A stretch of 21,531 nt of DNA from Dunaliella salina. Taxonomy: Eukaryota > Chlorophyta > Chlorophyceae > Chlamydomonadales > Dunaliellaceae. This document shows positions 7,535-14,949 of the stretch, piece after piece (position 1 is the stretch's first letter; the number at the start of each line of letters is the position of its first letter). The notes beneath the pieces are model-generated. The model was not told the origin of the DNA. It did no database searches and saw nothing but the letters and a program-made list of their open reading frames with translations. The stretch spans positions 355,779 through 377,309 of the forward strand of contig MU069646.1 in NCBI GenBank assembly GCA_002284615.2. Reading direction: 5' to 3'. Position numbers and translations under genes: made by a program.

Positions 7535-7955
7535 GAGGGACCTCCAGGTCTGATCTGGACCTGATCCACCCGTGATTCAGGATGAGAAACGCCTGATTCA
7601 GAACTGCCTTACGGTAATCTTGTTGGCTTACTTGAGGCCAGGTCTGAATCAGTTCTGATGTACACCTGAGTCAGGATGAACAACGCCTGATTCAGAACTG
7701 CCTTTTTGATCTATTTTGCGTACTCGGAGCAGGTCTGTTCTGGAACTGATCCACACCTGATTCAGGATGAAGAACGCCTGACTCAGGGCTGCCTCTCTTA
7801 ATCTAATTTGCCTACTTGGAGCAGGTCTGAAGCAGTTTTGATATACACCTGACTCAGGATAGACAACCCCTGATTCAGGACTGCCTTTTTAATAATCTAG
7901 TCGGCTTACTGATCTGGACCTGATCCAGGTCTGATTCAATCAGTACCTTGCCTGT
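7535..7955 (+). repeat. Four tandem units of about 93 bp with CTGATTCAGG palindromes
   Basis: The landmark CCTGAYTCAG recurs at about 7591, 7685, 7776 and 7869, spaced 94, 91 and 93 bases. Each unit has an inner palindromic box, a CTGCCTYWT stretch, TAATCT and a GGTCTG box. Units are diverged 10-25% by eye. No reading frame is conserved between them. Confidence 0.75.
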
Positions 7956-7959
7956 TTAA

Positions 7960-8667
7960 GAACTGCTTAGTCCAACCCAGTTCTACCAACTTCCTAGAGG
8001 TCTGAGTCAGTTCTGAAGTGAACCTTTTTTTGTTTTTTGTGTTTACATGAGCGACTCCCAGCAGGAACCTGACAGTAAAAATTACGAGACTGGGAAAAGA
8101 GAAACCTTCTGCCCACAAATTCAACCAAGTCAAAAGGCAGACCCTACTGATACCAAAACATAAAAAGGGTGGCTGAGACAGTTCAAAAGAGTCAGGCATG
8201 CAGATGCAGGAAAGCCAAGAGCAAGGAAAGCCAAGCAGCAAGCAGAACAAAAGGTTCCCCTGAAAAAAAAAACAGCCTAAGAAATTGGCTCAAGCTCGCT
8301 ACTACTACTGCAAGTCTGCAGCTCATAATGAGTCTGACCTTCATGGTGAGTTGGCTTGTTGGAAGGCAGACAGAAAACCCTGGACAGCAAAGCTACCCAA
8401 AAGGCGTGAGCCTCCTGACCTGCGGCAAGTCAGAGCATCACAATCCAGGAGCCTAACACGGCCGAAAATCCTCGTTATGGGCAGCTACCAATGGCTAGAC
8501 TGAACCCCACACGCCCGCAAAGACCCCACAGAAACAAGAGAGCCACACCAGCCAGGAAGCACTAACTGTCCAGAGGGTGGCCCACTTGAGCCCGAGGCTG
8601 GGACTGCGTAGAATGCACAGTCCCCCACGTGGCCAAGACAGGAAAGAACTCGTGGGGATGATCCTGA
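7960..8667. other. Unclassified interior of the palindrome-rich element
   Basis: This stretch has short plus-strand frames (8169-8456 and 8285-8503) rich in Lys/Ser/Gln with no recognised domain. A purine-rich tract lies at 8200-8275. The block CCCCCACGTGGCCAAG near 8622 recurs as CCCCCCGCGTGGCCAAG near 9986, on the other side of the nested LINE, so an internal duplication is possible. I see no convincing gene. Confidence 0.4.
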
Positions 8668-8701
8668 AAGGTGCCCACTGTAAAAGTAAAAGTAAAAGTC
8701 T

Positions 8702-8721
8702 ACGCTGGCACTTGCCATCGT
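8702..8721 (-). other. LINE-B 3' terminal hairpin, copy B4
   Basis: ACG/CGT and TGGC/GCCA pair around a 4-base loop immediately before GTAGAC and the (TTTTAC)n tail. Its position is the same as in the other copies. The SINE at 857-1056 has a shorter hairpin (ACGCT/GGCGT) in the matching place. Confidence 0.6.
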
Positions 8722-8857
8722 GCATTAAGGAAACACTCAACAGTTAGCACTGGCACTAACAGTGAGCCCCACCAAAGCAGGCTAGCTATGAGCAGCCCAG
8801 CTAATGAGGGTCCAGCGGGTCATTGGCCATCCGTCCGGCTGCGCGCCTCGCTGTCCT

Positions 8858-9247
8858 TTACGCAGCCCTCCCTGTAGCCCCCTCCCCCAAACCCCCATTG
8901 CTTATGTTACTGAGTTGGATGGCATTTTTGGTGTTGTGAATTTTTGTTAGGGACTTTACAGCGTGATAGTGGAGTTCTTTGGCAGTTTTGTGAGCTTTGT
9001 CTTTTGTTAGGCCAAGTTTGCAGAGAGGATCAATAGTGTAGGGATTGAAGATAGTTCCAGCAACTCCAATGAGTATGGTATGTAGTGTGACTCTGTTATT
9101 GCGGTGTGTGCCCCAAAGAGATCTTGTGCATAAGCTTTCAATGGTGTGTTTGTGCTGATTTTGCGCAGTGTGGAGAGTTTGTTCGGGTTTGGTGTCAGAA
9201 CAAAATTTGAGTTCAATGAGGTGGATATCTCTGTCTCTGGGATTCAT
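8858..9247 (-). pseudogene. LINE-B endonuclease core and C-terminus
   Basis: A 129-codon frame begins MNPRDRDIHLIELKFCSD, so the E-x-K motif is intact. The PD half (HPDGIIV) lies just upstream near 9310 and is separated by an in-frame stop. TAQNQHKHT, VTLHTILIGVAGT and LCKLGLTKDKAHKTA follow in family order. The frame ends in Gly-rich sequence that may already be 3' UTR. This is the best copy for aligning the family, but it is not functional as it stands. Confidence 0.7.
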
Positions 9248-9364
9248 ATCCTGCGAGAGACGTATGGAGTCTCTGCCTTCGAGGGGTTAAACTATTATGC
9301 CATCAGGGTGACTGAGCTGTATGCGTCGTGGTTGCCTGGATGGAAACAGCCATTGTGGAATATG

Positions 9365-9863
9365 TCAGTGTACAGTATTTGGAATTTCGATTTCCAGGGA
9401 GCGTAGCCTCTCTGTATTACATGCATCTATAGAGATGATGTAAAATGCAAAGTCTCCTTTGCTTATTGCTTCACCACAGATGCTGAGTGCTTGGTGGTGG
9501 CGATTGATATTCATCCTGTTTATCTGTGGGTGAGTGCATCTGAGTAGGGTATGGGAGGTGCTATCATGTGTACCACAAAGAGGACAAAGAGAAGGCCCAG
9601 GGTAGCCACTTAAGCGTCTGGCATGTTTGCCATTGTAAAGGGTGTCCGTTTGGTACTTGAGGACATTGGTTTGTTCCTTGAGAGTCACAGCTTTCATGTG
9701 CCAGAAAGCATTACTAATTTTTGAATTGGCAATGGGGTGGGCATTGGACATCCTTAGCAGGCTCTGCCAATTTTGGTAGCTACATGTGTTAAGGTTTGCT
9801 GTTCCCAATTTGTGCTTTTCATGCATTACTTGTTTCAGTTTGTCCTGGAGGTTTGAAAGGGGC
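9365..9863 (-). pseudogene. LINE-B linker and CCHC knuckle, copy B4
   Basis: From the truncation point, the minus-strand frame reads LSNLQDKLKQVMHEKHKLGT, then KEQTNVLKYQTDTLYNGKH and the knuckle CPLCGTHDSTSHTLLRC. HPQINRMNINRHHQAL and a stop at 9365 follow. The open frame extends upstream of 9863 into host sequence (to 10036), but that part belongs to the surrounding element and only fuses by chance across the insertion junction. Confidence 0.75.
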
Positions 9864-9876
9864 AAGGTGCCCACTG

Positions 9877-10100
9877 CATGAATGCGTGCACCAGGCTTGT
9901 TGTGAGAAAGCAGGAGGAGAAGGTACGGAGGGAGCAAGAGAAGAAGGCTGTCAGAAGCAGGTGCAAAGGTCGGGACCCTGCTGAGCCCCCCGCGTGGCCA
10001 AGGCACTGAAGGCACCTGATTCATGGGTGTTTGCACCTAAAAAAATATATGTACTACAAATTCTATGGATAGTTCGAAAGTTCGAAGCCCATCCCAATCA
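9877..10100. other. Right interior of the palindrome-rich element
   Basis: This continues the host sequence broken at 8667. Removing the LINE and one duplication copy joins them. It includes a purine-rich stretch (9905-9955) and a second CGTGGCCAAG block. No gene is visible. Confidence 0.4.
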
Positions 10101-10331
10101 ATGTGCCAATTTTTCTTGATTCAGGTCCAGACCAATCTGATTTGCACCTGAATCAGGTTTCCTGTGGCGACGCATGCTTCTGAAGGGCTTAGATAGTTCT
10201 GATTTGGACCTGATTCAGGAAAAATCTATTCTGAATTTCCTTCTGAACCAGTTTAGCCCAAAGAACTGAATCAGGTTCATTCTGACCTAATTGGCCACTT
10301 TCAGTACTGAATCAGGTAGAGATCAGAACTA
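10100..10331 (+). repeat. Right-hand cluster of CTGAWTCAGG palindromes
   Basis: Perfect CCTGAWTCAGG occurs at 10147-10157 and 10209-10219, and near-perfect forms near 10119, 10265 and 10307. It mirrors the cluster at 7480-7955 at the other end of the same insertion. Confidence 0.7.
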
Positions 10332-10735
10332 TCAAACTTTCCGATGTCGCTGTAAAGCTACCAAAATTGCAGCGAGCTCTGCTCTGTTAATTGTGTAAGT
10401 GGGTCCATGGCCCTTAGGGATTATTGTGCAGGTGGTAGTTTCAGAGGAGAAGATGCCTGCCGGGATGAAAAAAGATGCTCCTGCTTGCTGTGTATTCTTG
10501 TTGTTGGACTCTATGACACTGCCATCTGTAAACGTTACGTGTCGCCAGCCTGGGATCTTAGGTAGTAGGGGTTGCAGGCATGGTTGTATGTTAAGTACAA
10601 TGGTTTTTTGTTGGGTGCAGACTCCGACAAAACAAGCACACAATTTGCAATTTATGCATTCCAGCTTATTTACTGGCAGCCTGGCTGCTAGGCTGTCAAA
10701 TATTGCAACTGATGCCATCAGATATGGCTTTTTTT
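10332..10735 (-). pseudogene. LINE-B copy B3, segment 3: RNase H N-terminal half
   Basis: A 128-codon minus-strand frame (10718-10335) reads PGWRHVTFTDGSV, which holds the first catalytic Asp, then QAGASFF, and then PTYTINRAELAAILVALQ with the catalytic Glu. It breaks off at 10332 where the palindrome-rich element starts. The missing Asp and His motifs are found in order and on the same strand at 7480-7306. This shows that the two pieces are one domain split by an insertion. Confidence 0.7.
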
Positions 10736-10854
10736 AAAAACCTGCAACGTGACTGTTATTGCGGGTGAGGGGGGCAGTGCACAAAATTTGGGCAGGGCAT
10801 GATATGCTCAATACAAATATTGCTTCGTGGTGTGGAGTTCACACAGTCTTTTTA
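10736..10854. other. Junk between LINE fragments
   Basis: ACGTGACTGTTATTGCGGG near 10747 resembles the LINE-B minus-strand text GTGTGACTCTGTTATTGCGG at 9083-9102, so a small LINE-B remnant may be present. The rest has no recognisable feature. Confidence 0.35.
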
Positions 10855-11000
10855 AGCCTTTTTTTGTTGTATCTTGTGGTGGAGGGGACTCACGTCTCTT
10901 TTGAGAAAACAATGTGTCTCCTTTTCCTTCGATGATACAGGGAAAGCCTCTCTGCCTACGTAGTTTCTCAATTCTTTTCTTTTCTTTCCTTTCCTTTGCT
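10855..11000 (+). mobile_element. LINE-A copy A3, 3' end
   Basis: The text from TTGTATCTTGTGGTGG through the hairpin at 10895-10906 to CTGCCTACGTAG and a C/T-rich tail matches 271-390. Only the 3' UTR is recognisable; the coding end upstream is too diverged to call. Confidence 0.7.
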
Positions 11001-11102
11001 TCTCAGTCTTTAAAGCAATATGGCCTTCTTTCCTTCAATTAGTATAAACAACAGCACATTTAAAATTAGCAAGAGGAAGCTGATCATGCATCGAAAATGA
11101 AA

Positions 11103-11304
11103 CTAGGCGAGTACAGCTATATAACCCTTTCCATTCCAGTCCTTTATGCGGATGGAAGTCTGCTTACTCGTTTCATAAAATATGATCTCCCGTGTTTGTT
11201 TTGTTGGGACTCTCGGTTTGTGCCAGCGCTCACTCTCGGGTTTTTCCTTAACGCATGCAGGAACAGCCCAGGGAAGACTTTCAACTCCAATAACATACTT
11301 GAAC
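11103..11304 (-). CDS. Candidate terminal exon of an unrecognised gene
   Basis: A minus-strand block begins after a good acceptor (CATTACCCTCCAG, ending 11305) and stays open for 66 codons to a TAG at 11105-11103. The peptide has balanced, protein-like composition: FKYVIGVESLPWAVPACV, then a charged Lys/Glu/Arg stretch, then IIFYETSKQTSIRIKDWNGK. One leftover base precedes the first codon, so the previous exon should end with two bases of a codon. No family is recognised. It may be the last exon of the minus-strand gene whose exons lie at 12516-19434, but the joining exon is not identified. Confidence 0.45.
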
Positions 11305-11770
11305 CTGGAGGGTAATGCATGAAGGCAGTCAACATGGTGCGTGTCCATTCCAAGCCACTCACAGAAATCAATCCAAACAAAAAGAGAAAGCAGCTAGTTC
11401 TTGTGTGACAGTGTATTTAGAATTGGCGCTCATGTATGCTCCAGAAAGGCTGCCATTGTGCACGTTTTGTACAACTTGCCACCAATTTCATTCCTTCCCT
11501 CTCCTCTCCCTCTTTCTTTTTGAAAGCAGATTGGAAATTATTCAATGCAAATCTTAAACACCCCAAAAAGCAGCCTAGGTAGCACGAGCGTCCCGCCCTA
11601 AATCACGAAAGTGTCACCTCTATTTATTCTTAATTATTCTTACTAGGCAAGGATTGATCTGCATTTCCTCTCTACGCATCGCACACCAAGCCGCTACGCC
11701 CCCGGATCCCTACAGCATGCAAGCCCACACACTGGCACCAATGTATGCTTTTGTGGCCCCCTACTGGACA
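11305..11770. other. Intergenic or intronic sequence with a weak tRNA-like patch
   Basis: On the minus strand at about 11703-11640 the text GGCGTAGCGGCTTGG and, 40 bases on, GATCAATCC vaguely fit pol III A and B boxes. An A/T-rich stretch follows. A decayed SINE is possible but not shown. No convincing coding sequence is seen. Confidence 0.3.
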
Positions 11771-11861
11771 TTCACATGCACCCCCTGCCTGGATGCATTG
11801 AAGCTGCTTCAGTACTGACCCGATACTGCTGCAACATCATCTCTACCACCATTTGCTTGAA

Positions 11862-12210
11862 CGTCCACAGATCCCCCAGCTCTGCAGGCTGGCTACCATC
11901 GTGCCGCCTCAACACCCACCTTGACTCGCGCCCCCTTTGCTGTTACAGTGCTGCCTCTCCACCCACTGCTCTCCCTTGCCCTGCAGGCTGGCTACCATTA
12001 TGCTGCACAGCTGCTGCAGCATCACCACCACTTGCCTCAACACCCACAAGTTCTACAACAGAAAGGAGCCGTCGGTCGAAACGCACGACTGCTAGGCAAT
12101 AATCAATGAGGCAATCATGCCAAGGTTACGTCCACAGCCCCCCTTACCCTGCAGGCTGGCTGCCTTCATGCCGTGCAGCTGCTGCAGCATCAACTGACGC
12201 TGCCTGGACA
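11862..12210. repeat. Triplicated block around CTGCAGGCTGGCTACCAT
   Basis: CTGCAGGCTGGCT recurs at about 11884, 11980 and 12150. The first and third copies are preceded by CGTCCACAG and a C-rich run. The second and third are followed by CAGCTGCTGCAGCATCA. On the plus strand each looks like a pyrimidine tract plus CAG acceptor, and the second copy continues into 40 codons containing AGYHYAAQLLQH. On the minus strand, 11882-11823 also reads as a possible exon (LGDLWTFKQMVVEMMLQQYR, donor GTCAGT). I cannot decide which strand, if either, is coding. Confidence 0.5.
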
Positions 12211-12515
12211 ACATCACTGTTGTTCATAACCAGACATCAGCAGAACTTGAAACAAAAAATATGGAAAATTATTAGAGTCTGCAGGGACTGCACAAGCATG
12301 CTTCAAGCTCCTGCATGCGTAAGGGCAGCTCTTCCCGGCTCCTCCGGCTACCAGCTGCCTTGTTTCCCCCCCATTGCCCCTCCCCATGCCCTTGCAGGGC
12401 GCCAGCTTGCTCTGCTGCTCAATGGGCTTCCACCTGCACTCTGGCAGCACTGTTGTTGCCCCCCTCCATCCCAGCGCCCACGCTTCTTGCAACTGCGTCA
12501 CCGGCCAGCACTCAC

Positions 12516-13403
12516 ATCCCCATTACTGGCACCTCCAGCATCAGCTCCTTCAGTACCAGCGCCTCCAGCAGCCATTGGTCCAAGGGCCCCAGTTGTTCCA
12601 AGAGCGCCTCCAGCACTAACGTCTCCGGCACCCACACCTCTGGCACCCGCATACCCAGCCCTCTCACCACCAGCATCTGCACCTCTAGCATCAGCACTCT
12701 CGGCAGGCCAGGGTCCATGAGTGTTACAGCCCTCCTGCTCAAATCCCTGCGCCGCCACATTTCCATGCACACCTGACACTCCTGGCACCGCCTCCGCATG
12801 TGCCCCTTCCCCAGGTGCTACCTGCCCACTGCTCCCATGTTGTAGTGGCAAGCCAACAACCGGTGCCTCACTGCTGTTGCCCTGGCAGCTCGCTGCAGCA
12901 GCTCCCAGCTCCCCCGTTGGCACACCCTGCTGCATACCCTCGTGCGCAAACTCAGAGCCATGCTTAGCAGTAAGGGCTCCTGGATGCTGAACACCCGTGC
13001 AAGCGCCTGCAGATGTCGCCATCCCACCCTGAGCATTGACCCCCAGCTGTGTAGCAGCAGGTGCAGCTGCAGCTCTTGAAGTGTCAATACAAGCACTGTT
13101 AGCGGGTGTGCTCTGTTCCTGAGTGCTCCCACTCATCAGTGCAGCATATGCAGTGGTCGATTGATTGAAGGTGGTAAGGGGAGCGCGAGCGGTGGTGGGA
13201 GGTTTGCCTTCCTTACGGCTGCCATTGTCCTCAGCAGCAGGTGCAGCAGCAACCAAGTGCGACCTCTGCCAAGGGCTATCTGTGGCATGGGTCACAGCAG
13301 CGAGCCTGCTGGGCCTGCTCTGCTGCGCTGATGATGTACTTGAAAGTGTGGGATTGGGCGCACGATGTGCTGCCTCGGCATGTTTGTCAGCGATGCGTGC
13401 GTT
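12516..13403 (-). CDS. Host gene exon, long Ala/Gly/Ser-rich region (exon S)
   Basis: This is a 296-codon open block on the minus strand. It begins after CTGCAG (acceptor ending 13404) with NARIADKHAEAAHRAP, which continues the helical style of the exon at 14063-14233. It ends at GAT followed by the consensus donor GTGAGT (12515-12510). Both ends are phase 0. The middle is rich in Ala, Ser, Gln and Thr. The last 80 or so codons are degenerate Gly-Ala repeats (GAGDVSAGGA-type) encoded by short tandem DNA units. Such low-complexity regions are common in green-algal regulatory proteins, and no domain is recognised. If the donor is not used, the frame stops at a TGA six codons later (12500-12498) and this would be the last exon. 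Confidence 0.55.
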
Positions 13404-13417
13404 CTGCAGCGCATGGA

Positions 13418-13428
13418 CGCGCGCGCGC

Positions 13429-13459
<31 letters not shown>

Positions 13460-13463
13460 TGTG
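13418..13463 (+). repeat. (GC)n(GT)n microsatellite at the left edge of the gap
   Basis: About 24 bases of alternating GC are followed by 22 bases of GT up to the first unresolved base. Alternating purine-pyrimidine DNA of this kind can adopt Z-form. It lies in the proposed intron just upstream (minus strand) of exon S. Confidence 0.9.
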
Positions 13464-14031
13464 NNNNNNNNNNNNNNNNNNNNNNNNNNNNNNNNNNNNN
13501 NNNNNNNNNNNNNNNNNNNNNNNNNNNNNNNNNNNNNNNNNNNNNNNNNNNNNNNNNNNNNNNNNNNNNNNNNNNNNNNNNNNNNNNNNNNNNNNNNNNN
13601 NNNNNNNNNNNNNNNNNNNNNNNNNNNNNNNNNNNNNNNNNNNNNNNNNNNNNNNNNNNNNNNNNNNNNNNNNNNNNNNNNNNNNNNNNNNNNNNNNNNN
13701 NNNNNNNNNNNNNNNNNNNNNNNNNNNNNNNNNNNNNNNNNNNNNNNNNNNNNNNNNNNNNNNNNNNNNNNNNNNNNNNNNNNNNNNNNNNNNNNNNNNN
13801 NNNNNNNNNNNNNNNNNNNNNNNNNNNNNNNNNNNNNNNNNNNNNNNNNNNNNNNNNNNNNNNNNNNNNNNNNNNNNNNNNNNNNNNNNNNNNNNNNNNN
13901 NNNNNNNNNNNNNNNNNNNNNNNNNNNNNNNNNNNNNNNNNNNNNNNNNNNNNNNNNNNNNNNNNNNNNNNNNNNNNNNNNNNNNNNNNNNNNNNNNNNN
14001 NNNNNNNNNNNNNNNNNNNNNNNNNNNNNNN
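13464..14031. other. Assembly gap, 568 N
   Basis: Unresolved bases are flanked by GT repeats on the left and CA repeats on the right. Because the repeat phase differs by strand, the gap cannot be one simple uninterrupted GT tract. Its length may be an estimate. Confidence 0.95.

Positions 14032-14062
<31 letters not shown>
14032..14062 (+). repeat. (CA)n microsatellite at the right edge of the gap
   Basis: About 15 CA units run right up to the proposed splice donor of exon R. On the minus strand the intron would start GTGTGTGT, so the microsatellite itself supplies the donor GT. Confidence 0.9.
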
Positions 14063-14064
<2 letters not shown>

Positions 14065-14233
14065 TCACAGACACCAGGGCAGCCTGCAGCATCTTGTGGC
14101 GTGCCCAGTCATGTGGCTCCGTGGACGCAATGCTCCGCTGCGGGTGTGTGAGCAAAGGCAACAACCACGCACTTTCTGACATGTAGTCAGGCAAACGCTC
14201 GGTCACAATGAATTGACGCAATGATTTGATACG
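14063..14233 (-). CDS. Host gene exon, compact helical segment (exon R)
   Basis: This is a 57-codon block on the minus strand. The acceptor is ACTAG ending at 14234; the in-frame TAG there forces the exon to start no earlier. The donor is AAG followed by GTGTGT at 14062. The peptide has protein-like composition, with RIKSLRQFIVTERLPDYM, then SAWLLPLLTHPQRS, and then an amphipathic stretch ending AALVSVK. Both ends are phase 0, matching exon Q upstream and exon S downstream. No family is recognised. The first 18 bases have a near-identical copy at 14889-14906 in the upstream intron, so the present exon start may have been altered by an insertion. Confidence 0.6.
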
Positions 14234-14459
14234 CTAGTCTCAAAGCTGAAAAACTGCAAACCTCCGAAAGACATGTTCTTTACATGCACAGGTGCGCCCC
14301 AACCTGGGACACTTAAGCCTGGTTAAAAACATAGCCTCAAACTGCCCTTTGCAGTGAGAAATACAGTCCCAGATTGGGACGCAAGGGCCTCGTTGGCCGC
14401 ACCATGAACCATACTTTTGGACCACCTTATCCCCTCGTTCCTGACCGTCCACTTCACCA

Positions 14460-14885
14460 AATTGGGTGATTTTCAGTGATTTGGATTCTTTCTAAAATTA
14501 TCATTGGACAAAGAAATGGAATGCAAAGACCAATTGTTGGTAAGATGCAGAACTTTTGCCAATTCCTTCGGTGAATACCTAGCACAAGGGATACCAAAAA
14601 GGTCAGATGTTAGACCCTTTTCATTTCTATCTCAAAAAATGTATGATGTTAGCATGATAAGTGGAGGTCACAAGCACAAAATTTGGGATTGAAAGGTGAT
14701 CCCAGGGTGGAACTGTGGGCCAGTTTGGGGTGATCTGGGACAAGGAGAGCGACCTGGTGTCCTCTGACTTTCATTATTTTGATGAATAATAGTTTTATGA
14801 AGACAATGGTTGGCAATTTGAGGTTTGAAGAAAACATCCGGAAAAGAGCATGATTAGCAATCGTGTGGAGATGTCCACCTCTGCA
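14460..14885 (+). repeat. Dispersed repeat core, copy 2 (relative of the 571-2087 transposon)
   Basis: This copy aligns in order with 1460-1903, from GGGTGATTTTNAGTGATTTGG through ACCAAAAAGGTCA, TGATCCCAGGGTGGA and ACAATGGTTGGCA to CCACCTCTG. The match ends at or near 14883. The left end of a full element was not found. It lies in the proposed intron between exons Q and R, next to exon R. Confidence 0.75.
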
Positions 14886-14949
14886 ATTATTGACTCAATG
14901 ATTTGACTTAGTGATTGAACAAAGGTATGCACCTCTCATGTGTTACAGC

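Larger units (their letters stand above)
8681..9863 (-). mobile_element. LINE-B copy B4, 5'-truncated, with a perfect 13-bp duplication
   Basis: Identical AAGGTGCCCACTG at 8668-8680 and 9864-9876 bounds this 1183-bp minus-strand copy. The tail is (TTTTAC)3 (8681-8698 on the plus strand), followed inward by GTAGAC, the terminal hairpin (8702-8721), the 3' UTR to about 8890, the endonuclease, the knuckle and a linker. Truncation falls in the linker after RNase H. The undecayed duplication makes this the youngest datable LINE-B here, and its 3' end serves as the reference for the family. Confidence 0.9.
7481..10331. mobile_element. Palindrome-rich element inserted in the LINE-B RNase H region
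   Basis: This block separates the two halves of one RNase H domain, so it is an insertion. Its ends resemble each other inverted. The left reads TCTGATGTAGGCCTGATTCAG from 7484; the right, reversed, reads TCTGATCTCTACCTGATTCAG. Both ends are dense in CCTGAWTCAGG palindromes. The middle (7960-8667 and 9877-10030) is unclassified, and a LINE-B copy sits at 8681-9863. No clear target-site duplication or transposase was found, so the class of element is unknown. Exact borders are uncertain by about 20 bases. Confidence 0.55.

Noticed and set aside
9365..10036. 223-codon minus-strand frame as one protein
   Set aside because: It crosses the LINE-B insertion junction at 9863. The first 58 codons are host DNA and the rest is LINE.
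13165..14221. Several long frames through the gap
   Set aside because: They are open only because unresolved bases and dinucleotide repeats contain no stops.
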